Part shown: in pieces, positions 56,903-64,000 of the stretch
Layout: each line of letters opens with the position of its first letter
How positions within the stretch are numbered: the stretch's first letter is position 1
From: Serratia bockelmannii
GTDB taxonomy: Bacteria > Pseudomonadota > Gammaproteobacteria > Enterobacterales > Enterobacteriaceae
NCBI RefSeq assembly: GCF_008011855.1
Contig: NZ_VOUX01000033.1
Coordinates: forward strand, 1,178,001 to 1,242,000
Reading direction: 5' to 3'
Length of the DNA stretch: 64,000 nt
Position numbers and translations under genes: made by a program
The notes under the pieces: model-generated
Database searches by the model: none
What the model was told of the DNA's origin: nothing
What the model saw: only the letters and a program-made list of their open reading frames with translations

Positions 56903-58096
56903 TCAGCGCAGCTGCAGGCAGTTTTCTTCTTTCCAGCCGTACAGCCATTCCATTCCGCGATAAAATTCCGCCTGAGATTTGCCTTTCCATAACAGATTAC
57001 GCACCTGGCGCTCAACGCCTGCGGCGTGATAAACACGGCCCATCTCACGGGTTGACCAGACGATGCGCGCCGTGCGTGGAATACGTACCGACTCGTACAG
57101 GGCAAGCGCTTTTGCCGCATCCCCTCCATGCTCTTTCAGCGCTTTACCCAGCGTTACCGCATCCTCCAGCGCCATGCAGGCTCCCTGCGCCATATACTGT
57201 GCCACCGGGTGCGCTGCGTCTCCCACCAGCGTGATACGGTCGTTGCCCCATTTCTCCACCGGTTCACGATCGGCGGTTGACCAGCGGCGCCACGAGGTCG
57301 GCTTATCCAGCATCTGGCGCGGACGCGGGTGAATACCGGAAAAATAGGAAAGCACCTCCTCTTTACTGCCCTCCTTCACACCCCATTCCTCCTGCTGACG
57401 GCTATGGAACGTCACCACCAGGTTATACTGCTTCCCGCCGCGCAGCGGGTAATGCACCAGATGGCAGTGCGGCCCCGCCCACAGTACCGGCGCGTTAATG
57501 CGTAAATCCTCCGGCATCTCATCGCAATTAATCACGGCGCGATAAACCACATGTCCGGTCACCCGCGGCGCATCGCCCAGCAGGTACTGCCGCACCACCG
57601 ACCTCACGCCATCGCAGCCGATAAGAATATCCGCCGTCCAGCGATTACCCTGCTCATCAAATACCGTCACATCGTCCACCGTTTGGCTGATACCCGCCAC
57701 CTGCGTTGAGGTACGGTATTCCACATCCGGATGGGTCAATACCGCTTCCCAAACAGAGGCGTGGATATCCGCCCGATGGATAACCGCATAGGGACCGCCA
57801 AAGTGATCGCGAAATGCTTGCCCGGTCTCAATATGCACCACCTCCTGGGCATTGACCGCATCCATCAGGGTAATGTGATCGGTAAAGACGGCGCGCTGAC
57901 GCGCTACGCCGCCCACACCCAGGCTATCCAGCGCGGAAAAGGCGTTGGGGCCGAGCTGAATACCCGCCCCAATCTCACCAATCTCGTGCGCCTTTTCCAA
58001 CAACATCACTTTAATGCCCTGGCGAGCCAGCGAGAGCGCAGTCGCTGCGCCGCCAATGCCTCCCCCGACGATAATTGCGCGCATCACTTTAGCCAT
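56903..58096 (-). CDS. mhbM: 3-hydroxybenzoate 6-monooxygenase
   Basis: 397 residues, class A flavoprotein monooxygenase. It has the FAD dinucleotide motif GGGIGG (residues 11-16), the DG motif GCDGVRSVVRQYL and the GD motif LVGDAAHPVAQYMAQGAC. It hydroxylates 3-hydroxybenzoate to gentisate with NADH and O2. Last gene of mhbTDHIM. A salicylate-type 1-hydroxylase is the alternative by family alone, but the gentisate genes upstream decide. Confidence 0.88.
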   Translation of the reverse strand: MAKVMRAIIVGGGIGGAATALSLARQGIKVMLLEKAHEIGEIGAGIQLGPNAFSALDSLGVGGVARQRAVFTDHITLMDAVNAQEVVHIETGQAFRDHFGGPYAVIHRADIHASVWEAVLTHPDVEYRTSTQVAGISQTVDDVTVFDEQGNRWTADILIGCDGVRSVVRQYLLGDAPRVTGHVVYRAVINCDEMPEDLRINAPVLWAGPHCHLVHYPLRGGKQYNLVVTFHSRQQEEWGVKEGSKEEVLSYFSGIHPRPRQMLDKPTSWRRWSTADREPVEKWGNDRITLVGDAAHPVAQYMAQGACMALEDAVTLGKALKEHGGDAAKALALYESVRIPRTARIVWSTREMGRVYHAAGVERQVRNLLWKGKSQAEFYRGMEWLYGWKEENCLQLR

Positions 58097-58115
58097 TGTT
58101 TTCCTCCTTTCGGGC

Positions 58116-58760
58116 TCAGGCTGAGATTTTGTCTTGTTGGTTTTCGGGCGCCGCGGCGATAAACGCCGGGAGCTGAGTACAGGCGTCGTAAACCGCCTTA
58201 CAGCGCGGATACCCGCTCAGATCGCACCCCATCCGCAGGGCATTCGCCCACTGAGGGATCAGGCAGCAATCCGCCAACGTCGGGGTATCGCCAACGCAGA
58301 AGGGTCCTGGCGGCCTCTGGAGCAACAGCTGTTCTACGGCGCTCAGCCCTTGGCGGATCCAGTGCGCATACCAGCGTTTTTTCTCTTCCTCACTCACCTT
58401 CAGCTCTTCACTCAGGTAGCGTAAAACCCGCAGGTTATTTACCGGATGAATATCGCAGGCAATAACATAAACGATTTCCAGTATCCGGCTGCGCGCCGGG
58501 TCGGCCGTCGGTAACAGCGGCGACTGAGGAAAATGGCGATCCAGCCAGTCAATAATCGCCAGCGACTGGCTGAGAGACTCACCGTCGTCCGTGAGCAGCG
58601 TCGGCACCAGCCCGACCGGGTTCATTCGCCGATATGCCAGCTCATTCTGCTGCCCGATGCGAATATTGACCCCCACCGTCTGGTAATGGAGGCCTTTCAG
58701 CGCCAGCGCAATGCGCACGCGGTAGGACGCTGAGCTATTAAAGAAACTGTACAGCTTCAT
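58116..58760 (-). CDS. mhbI: Maleylpyruvate isomerase, glutathione-dependent (zeta-class GST)
   Basis: 214 residues from the ATG at 58760; two adjacent ATGs exist and the second has better spacing from GAGG at 58770-58767. It has a thioredoxin-like N-domain with the zeta motif SSASYRVRIAL and a helical C-domain. It isomerises maleylpyruvate to fumarylpyruvate with glutathione. Maleylacetoacetate isomerase is a close relative; context favours the gentisate route. Confidence 0.87.
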   Translation of the reverse strand: MKLYSFFNSSASYRVRIALALKGLHYQTVGVNIRIGQQNELAYRRMNPVGLVPTLLTDDGESLSQSLAIIDWLDRHFPQSPLLPTADPARSRILEIVYVIACDIHPVNNLRVLRYLSEELKVSEEEKKRWYAHWIRQGLSAVEQLLLQRPPGPFCVGDTPTLADCCLIPQWANALRMGCDLSGYPRCKAVYDACTQLPAFIAAAPENQQDKISA

Positions 58761-58779
58761 CATTCACCTCTGAATCGGC

Positions 58780-59481
58780 TCAGACAATCTTCACGGCGAT
58801 CGGGGTTAGCCCCTCTACATTGCCGGTAATCACATCGCCTTTCACCACCGCGCCCACCCCCTCCGGCGTCCCGGTAAAAATCAGATCGCCGGGCTGCAGC
58901 TCAAAAAAGCCGGACAGATAGCTGATGGTTTCATTCACCGACCAGATCAGATGGCGGATGTCGCTGCGCTGGCGATCGCTGCCGTTGACCTGCAGCCAGA
59001 TAGGCGCGTTGTTCACGTCGGCGCTGTCGCCGGCTTTATGCAATGGCGCGATGGGCGCAGAAAGATCGAACGACTTGCCGATTTCCCATGGGCGCCCCAT
59101 CTGACGCATGTCCATCTGCCGATCGCGGCGGGTCATGTCCAGGCCTGTGGCATATCCCCAAATGTATTCATGCGCCTTTTCCAGCGGAATATCGCTCCCC
59201 CGTTTGCCAATCGCCACCACCAGTTCGATTTCGTAGTGATAGTTGTCGGTTTGCGACGGATACGGCAACGCCAGCGTTTCTCCGGCCGCCACCGGCACCA
59301 CCGCATCGGCAGGCTTGCAGAAGAAAAACGGTGGCTCACGATCCGGGTCAAAGCCCATTTCGCGGGCATGCGCAGCATAGTTACGCCCGACGCAGTAGAC
59401 ACGGCGCACGGGAAACTGTTTATCACTCCCCACAACAGGAACCGTCACGGGGGCTTGCGGTGCAAATACGTATTGCGTCAT
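58780..59481 (-). CDS. mhbH: Fumarylpyruvate hydrolase (FAH family)
   Basis: 233 residues. The fumarylacetoacetate hydrolase fold has metal ligands in [15 protein letters not shown] and a downstream Asp, and ends [13 protein letters not shown]. It cleaves fumarylpyruvate to fumarate and pyruvate, the last step before central metabolism. Fourth gene from the mhbR end of the cluster. Confidence 0.88.
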   Translation of the reverse strand: MTQYVFAPQAPVTVPVVGSDKQFPVRRVYCVGRNYAAHAREMGFDPDREPPFFFCKPADAVVPVAAGETLALPYPSQTDNYHYEIELVVAIGKRGSDIPLEKAHEYIWGYATGLDMTRRDRQMDMRQMGRPWEIGKSFDLSAPIAPLHKAGDSADVNNAPIWLQVNGSDRQRSDIRHLIWSVNETISYLSGFFELQPGDLIFTGTPEGVGAVVKGDVITGNVEGLTPIAVKIV

Positions 59482-59496
59482 TTTGTCTCTCCCAAA

Positions 59497-60534
59497 TTAA
59501 TAACGTGCTTCGCGGAACAGTCCCAGGGCTTCCTGAACCGGCCTGTCCGAGAAACTGAATAACACGGTGTCTTCGTCCGCCTGAAACGACACGTCGAACC
59601 AGGTCGGCGCCACGAAGATATCTTTTGCCGAAAAGTGAAGGGTTTCGCTGCCGATGCTGACCTGGCCGCGCCCTTCCACCACGTGGTAAATGGTGCTATC
59701 CGTGGTGCGCGCCTTCCGTGAGGAAAAGCCTTTCGGCAGCAGCTGCAGGAAGGCGCCCATCGAGGGCATGGGATAGCCGCCGGTCACCGGGTTGGCGTAG
59801 CGCATCTTGTAGCCGTCCCACTCGTCGGCGTCCCCCATGCGGGTGAGGTCGTGCAGCGCTTCCCGGCTGCGATCGTAGCGGTAGTTGAAAATGGGCGATG
59901 AGTTGCCTTTCTGATGGCGCAGCGGCAGCATATTGGCCGCATAGCGCGGTAAATAATCCCCCTCCTGGCGCGTCACGGGCTGCTGCTCTTGCGGATAGTC
60001 TTCCGCGAAACCGCAACCCAGCAGGTTCACCAGCGGCAGATCCAGCCCGTCCAGCCATACCACCGGCTCCTCGCCGGGATTACCGTGATCGTGCCAGCGC
60101 CACTGCGGCGTCAAAATGAAGTCGCCTTCATGCATTTGCGTACGTTCACCGTCAACGGCGGTAAATGCCCCTTTCCCCTCGACGATAAAACGCAATGCCG
60201 ACTGATTATGGCGATGGCTCGGCGCGACTTCGCCCGGCATGATCAACTGCAATCCGGCATACAGCGTCGGGGTGATGGAGGACTGTCCGCGCAGCATCGG
60301 GTTTTCCAGCACCAGCACGCGGCGAACCGCCTCTTTGGCGCCAATCAACTCGCCGCTGGCCAGCAGGTGCGGGCGAATCGCCTGATAGTTCCAGTAAGCC
60401 GGAGCGCAGTTTGCATTCGGCGTTTGCGGCACCAAATGGTGCAGCGACTCCCACAATGGGGTCAGGTTCTGCCCGGAAATATGCCGGTAGAACTGCTGGC
60501 GGCTGGGATTAACATCCTGATTGCGTTCAGGCAT
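59497..60534 (-). CDS. mhbD: Gentisate 1,2-dioxygenase
   Basis: 345 residues from the ATG at 60534, which follows AAGGAG at 60547-60542; the earlier ATG at 60552 lies upstream of this site. It is a bicupin: [20 protein letters not shown] in the first cupin supplies the Fe(II) His residues, and [20 protein letters not shown] the second. It opens the gentisate ring between C1 and C2 to maleylpyruvate. It lies 18 bp after the mhbT stop. Confidence 0.9.
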   Translation of the reverse strand: MPERNQDVNPSRQQFYRHISGQNLTPLWESLHHLVPQTPNANCAPAYWNYQAIRPHLLASGELIGAKEAVRRVLVLENPMLRGQSSITPTLYAGLQLIMPGEVAPSHRHNQSALRFIVEGKGAFTAVDGERTQMHEGDFILTPQWRWHDHGNPGEEPVVWLDGLDLPLVNLLGCGFAEDYPQEQQPVTRQEGDYLPRYAANMLPLRHQKGNSSPIFNYRYDRSREALHDLTRMGDADEWDGYKMRYANPVTGGYPMPSMGAFLQLLPKGFSSRKARTTDSTIYHVVEGRGQVSIGSETLHFSAKDIFVAPTWFDVSFQADEDTVLFSFSDRPVQEALGLFREARY

Positions 60535-60552
60535 AGGGATTCTCCTTTTCAT

Positions 60553-61902
60553 TCACGACGCTGCGCGAGGCAACGTATCAGGGGCTGGGGCAGACTGGCG
60601 AACGACAGCCGTCAGCAGCATTAACATCACCGTACTGATCGCCGCCGGCACGGCAATAATGAAAAATAGCGTATCGAATGAGAAATTCATCGCCATCATC
60701 ACGCCGCCGGCAAGCGAGCCGACAATCGCGCCGCAGCGGCCAATGGCATTGGACCAGCTGACGCCGGTCGCCCGGCTTTGTGTCGGATAGAGCGTGGCGG
60801 TCAAGGCATTCAGCCCAACCTGCGAACCGCTGATGCCGATGCCGGTGCCGAAGATGGCCAGCGCCATCAGCCACAGGCCGTTCTCGCTCAGACCAATCAT
60901 GACGATACACGCGGCGCCCAGGGCGTAGCTCGCCGCTAACACCCGGAAGGGATTGTATTTGTCCATCAACGCGCCCAGCCCCAGCGCCCCCAGCGTTCCG
61001 CCCATCTGGAAAGCGGCGGTCACCCAAGAGGCATGCTGCAGATCTATACCGCGATGGTTAAGCAGCGTCGGCATCCAACTGGAGAGCAGATAGATAATCA
61101 ACAGGCTCATAAAAAAAACCGCCCAGAGCATGAGAGTAATGCGCAGCTGGCGGCCGGCAAACAGCGGGCTGATGCTCCCTTTGGCCGCCGTAGCGGCTTC
61201 GTTGAGGTAAAAATGGGTCTCTTCATCGCACTCTCGGGTGATGCCGCTGACCGTTTTGGCAATCACCTTGCGCGGCAGTTGGCGGCGGACCTGCCAGCGC
61301 GGGGATTCCGGCAGGGCAAACAGCAGCACCACAAAGAGCATCAGCGGCAAAACGCCTCCTAGCACCAAAATGCCGTGCCACCCCATCACCGGCACCAGTT
61401 GGGCGCTGACGATCCCGCCCAGGGCTGAACCGAGCGTGAAACCGCAGAACATCAGCGTGACCAGCGCACCACGGCGGCGAGCAGGCAGATATTCAGAGGT
61501 CATCGTGATGGTGTTCGGCATCGCGCCCCCCAACCCCAGGCCGGTGAGAAAACGTAAAATGACCAGCGTTGGCATATCGGGGGAGAAGGCCGAAATCAGG
61601 CTCAGCGTGCCAAACAGCGCCACGCAAAGTTCGATGACGCGCTTGCGGCCAAAGCGGTCAGAAAGCGGGCCGCAAAGCAGTGCGCCCGCCGTCAACCCCA
61701 GCAGCCCCGCGCCAAACAGCGGTGCCAGTTCGCCGGCGGTCAGTTGCCATTGGGTACGGATGTCGGGTGCGATGAAACCAATGGCGGCGGTGTCAAAACC
61801 ATCGAACATCACCACCAAAAAGCAGCAGATGATAACGCGCCACTGCGTCTTACCGATGGGAGCAGCATCGATCAGTGCTTGTAAATCACGCCGTTGAGTC
61901 AT
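60553..61902 (-). CDS. mhbT: Aromatic acid:H+ symporter (MFS, AAHS family)
   Basis: 449 residues with 12 membrane segments. It has the AAHS motif [15 protein letters not shown] at about residues 35-49 and [16 protein letters not shown] in the loop after TM2. Imports 3-hydroxybenzoate, inferred from being first in the mhb operon. It is divergent from mhbR across 125 bp. Confidence 0.87.
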   Translation of the reverse strand: MTQRRDLQALIDAAPIGKTQWRVIICCFLVVMFDGFDTAAIGFIAPDIRTQWQLTAGELAPLFGAGLLGLTAGALLCGPLSDRFGRKRVIELCVALFGTLSLISAFSPDMPTLVILRFLTGLGLGGAMPNTITMTSEYLPARRRGALVTLMFCGFTLGSALGGIVSAQLVPVMGWHGILVLGGVLPLMLFVVLLFALPESPRWQVRRQLPRKVIAKTVSGITRECDEETHFYLNEAATAAKGSISPLFAGRQLRITLMLWAVFFMSLLIIYLLSSWMPTLLNHRGIDLQHASWVTAAFQMGGTLGALGLGALMDKYNPFRVLAASYALGAACIVMIGLSENGLWLMALAIFGTGIGISGSQVGLNALTATLYPTQSRATGVSWSNAIGRCGAIVGSLAGGVMMAMNFSFDTLFFIIAVPAAISTVMLMLLTAVVRQSAPAPDTLPRAAS

Positions 61903-62027
61903 AGTGAGCGCCTCGGTGCAGGTAGGGAGATGTCTGTCTTGTTTTAGGTATGTTACGAATTTGTATCCTTAGCGATAAAATGTACAATGGCTTTTCAGGC
62001 AGAGACATAACCGGAGGGTTATAGCAA

Positions 62028-62936
62028 ATGGCGAACTGGGCGCAGAAAATGAAACTTCACCATCTGCAAATGTTGGTGGCGTTGGGTGAGCAGGGAAATC
62101 TGACCCACGTTGCCCGGATGATGAACATCTCCCAACCCGCTCTGTCAAAATGGTTATCACAGCTCGAAGATGAGATTGGGATCACGCTGTTTGAGCGGCA
62201 TAGCAAAGGGCTGCGCCCCTCCGAGGGGGGGAAACTGCTGCTTCAGCATGCGCAGCGCTTGGTCAACGATCTCGAGCGTTCGCAGTCTGAAATCGCCCGC
62301 TTTAAGCAAGGCGGGCTGGTGGGAAGCCTGAAAATCGGCTGTTCGCCGGTCGCCACCGACTGCGTTTCGCAGGCCATATTGAGCCTGCTGCAGGAAATGC
62401 CAACGCTGCATCTCAATATTGAGGAAAAGGTGATGACCCCGCTGCTGCACGATCTGATCGCGGGCGCGGTGGACGTCGTCGTGGGCCGCGTTGGCGGGCG
62501 GGCGCTGCAACTGCCGCTCAACTATCAAGTGCTCTACACCGAACCGGTATGCTTTGTTGCCCGCCCTCACCATCCGCTGGCGGAATCCGCCTCCCTCAGC
62601 TGGCGCGATCTCACCCACTGGCGCTGGATTGTCTGGCCGACCGGCACGCCCATCCGCCTCAGCATTGATAATGCGCTGGCGGATAACGGCGTGATGCTGC
62701 CCGAAAACACGGTTGAATCGGCATCCATGAACGTCAGTACCAACCTGCTGCAAAGCAGCGATATGATCTCCATTCTTTCCCTACGGCTGGCGCAGCGTTA
62801 TGCCAGCCAGGGGCAGCTGGCGATCCTGAATCTGCCGAAGATAGAGCAGAAAGGCAGCGTGGGCGTCTTCTGGCGCAACAGCGAACCGCCTTTTACCGCG
62901 CTGAGCCGCTTTTTGCAGCTGCTGACGCAGGCTTAA
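62028..62936 (+). CDS. mhbR: LysR-family activator of the 3-hydroxybenzoate genes
   Basis: 302 residues. The N-terminal winged helix covers about 5-65 (GNLTHVARMMNISQPALSKW), followed by the LysR effector domain. Divergent placement next to mhbT matches Klebsiella mhbR. The 125-bp gap should hold the operator; I saw no convincing T-N11-A palindrome by eye. Confidence 0.85.
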   Translation: MANWAQKMKLHHLQMLVALGEQGNLTHVARMMNISQPALSKWLSQLEDEIGITLFERHSKGLRPSEGGKLLLQHAQRLVNDLERSQSEIARFKQGGLVGSLKIGCSPVATDCVSQAILSLLQEMPTLHLNIEEKVMTPLLHDLIAGAVDVVVGRVGGRALQLPLNYQVLYTEPVCFVARPHHPLAESASLSWRDLTHWRWIVWPTGTPIRLSIDNALADNGVMLPENTVESASMNVSTNLLQSSDMISILSLRLAQRYASQGQLAILNLPKIEQKGSVGVFWRNSEPPFTALSRFLQLLTQA

Positions 62937-62974
62937 CACCCCCACCTGCAGCCACAGCAGATTTACGGCTGCGC

Positions 62975-64000
62975 CTACGCGGAAAGCTTGACGATGGTCG
63001 CAGGGATCCCCTGACGCACCGCCGCTCCGGTCACCCAATCCAGCCAGGTATTCGGCACTTCGCGCGTCGGATCGGCAAAGCCCAAATCGTTGAGGTTGAT
63101 GCCGGCGGCAATGCGCTCATCCATCGCCAGCGGTTCACCGTCCAGGTAGTGCTGACTGGCCCCCATCTCCCGGTGGCCGTAGCCGTGTTCCACCGCGATC
63201 ACGCCGGGCATCACGCCCGCCAGTAAACTGATCCGCACCTCTCGACTGCCGCCCGGCGTGCTGATACGTACCCGGTCGCCGTGTTGAATGCCGAAACGAG
63301 CCCCGTCTGCCGGATTCAGCGCCACCAGGTTCACCGGTTTCACGTCGTGCAGGCGCCGGATCACCGCGGTGGAGCTGCTCATCACGTTGGATTTGAAGGA
63401 CATCAGGCGCAGTGGCCACTGCTGCTCAGGGTAGAGCGCTTCCACCGCGCGGCCGTCCGACAAACGCGCCGGATAGCAGGTGGGGCAGCCGCTGAAACGC
63501 TCACCGGTGATCGCATGCCGGTGCTGCGCCACTTCCGCATTCCAGATCTGCAGCGGTTTCTCCCACCGGTTGCCCACGCTGCCGTCGCGGCGGCCGCTGT
63601 CGTGATCGGCGAAGCGGCCGCCGCGGCTGTAAATAAACGCCACGCGGTCGATTTCATCGGCGCGCAGCGTCTGCGCAAGCTGCGGCAACAAGCGATCGAC
63701 ACCGCTCAGCGTCAGTTCGTCCGCCCTCGCGGCCGGCACCGGCGCCTTGCCGGCAAACGCCACGTTGGCGGCGGCGCGCAGATAATAATCCTCGGCACGG
63801 TTGAGCGGCAACAGCCCGCCCTGGCCGTCGCCGATAGCGCGATCGCCGAACCCCGGCAGCGCCAGGCGTTTAGCGACGGCGATGCAAAACGCCTCCATGG
63901 AAATCGGCTGCCCTTGCGCCGTTTTCGCGGTCGCCGGCGTCACTATCGGCCAGCGCGCGGTAGTGGCCTTGCTGGCGACGCCGCCCCAGGGGGCGCTGAA
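62975..64000 (-). CDS. ttrA: Molybdopterin oxidoreductase, C-terminal part; probably tetrathionate reductase subunit A
   Basis: Only the last 341 codons are present; the frame is open to the window edge, where it reads FSAPWGGVASKATTARWPIV. The C-terminal molybdopterin dinucleotide-binding domain has VNLVALNPADGARFGIQHGD, GVIAVEHGYGHREMGASQHY and GINLNDLGFADPT. Family and ending best fit TtrA, the periplasmic catalytic subunit that reduces tetrathionate. Its stop is 38 bp from the mhbR stop (convergent). Another large DMSO-reductase-family subunit cannot be excluded. Confidence 0.75.
   Translation of the reverse strand, partial: FSAPWGGVASKATTARWPIVTPATAKTAQGQPISMEAFCIAVAKRLALPGFGDRAIGDGQGGLLPLNRAEDYYLRAAANVAFAGKAPVPAARADELTLSGVDRLLPQLAQTLRADEIDRVAFIYSRGGRFADHDSGRRDGSVGNRWEKPLQIWNAEVAQHRHAITGERFSGCPTCYPARLSDGRAVEALYPEQQWPLRLMSFKSNVMSSSTAVIRRLHDVKPVNLVALNPADGARFGIQHGDRVRISTPGGSREVRISLLAGVMPGVIAVEHGYGHREMGASQHYLDGEPLAMDERIAAGINLNDLGFADPTREVPNTWLDWVTGAAVRQGIPATIVKLSA

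Noticed and set aside
62937..62974. Right-hand copy of the tRNA-Pro repeat at the end of the mhb cluster
   Set aside because: No stretch resembling the tRNA 3' end was found in the mhbR-ttrA gap, so the cluster is not flanked on both sides within this window.
1..64000. CRISPR arrays, transposases, integrases, toxin-antitoxin or restriction genes
   Set aside because: None was seen on reading both strands; no regularly spaced repeats and no mobile-element proteins are present.

Overview
The window looks like chromosome of a Serratia species close to S. marcescens. The inference rests on high GC coding DNA, proteins that track Escherichia coli K-12 orthologues almost end to end, and blocks of gene order shared with E. 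coli (sbcB-plaP, lysP-yeiE-yeiH-nfo, fruBKA, setB-yeiW-mtr/yeiP, yeiQ-yeiR-lpxT-mepS-rtn, yejABEF-yejG-bcr-rsuA-radD-rplY-yejK-yejL-yejM-tRNA-Pro). These blocks are interrupted by accessory genes. I saw no IS element, phage gene, CRISPR array or rRNA.

Layout. 0-6.4 kb: two small unknown genes, sbcB (exonuclease I), and putrescine use (plaP importer; puuA divergent from its repressor puuR). 6.5-9.1 kb: a ribose-type ABC ATPase and permease with no binding-protein gene beside them. 9.1-14.4 kb: a siderophore uptake unit (CirA-like TonB receptor and binding lipoprotein on +, ATPase and permease on -), each arm with a Fur-like box. 14.5-21.4 kb: a membrane protein with a ruined GGDEF domain, lysP, yeiE, yeiH, nfo and a DJ-1/PfpI protein. 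21.5-26 kb: the fructose operon fruBKA with two Cra palindromes, then a Nudix hydrolase. 26-30 kb: torYZ-type S-/N-oxide respiration. 30-40 kb: setB, yeiW, mtr, the EF-P paralogue yeiP, uxuA divergent from yeiQ, a miniature pilin-like gene, yeiR, lpxT and mepS. 40-56.5 kb: the c-di-GMP phosphodiesterase rtn, the yejABEF peptide transporter, bcr, rsuA, radD, rplY, yejK, yejL and yejM.

56.5-63 kb: tRNA-Pro(GGG). Its 3' end and terminator are repeated 164 bp downstream, a pattern like an attachment-site scar. Next comes a complete 3-hydroxybenzoate/gentisate catabolic cluster in the order known from Klebsiella (mhbR divergent from mhbTDHIM). Together these genes import 3-hydroxybenzoate, hydroxylate it to gentisate, open the ring, isomerise maleylpyruvate and cleave fumarylpyruvate to fumarate and pyruvate. 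The window ends inside a molybdopterin oxidoreductase that best fits tetrathionate reductase TtrA.

I found no clearly new multi-gene system. The most interesting items are the tRNA-Pro duplication with its catabolic island, the degenerate GGDEF protein, the ABC transporter without a binding protein, the miniature pilin with an adjacent long palindrome, and a perfect FNR-type palindrome in a 594-bp gap without a gene. All family names come from reading the translations and from remembered orthologues; no database search was run.
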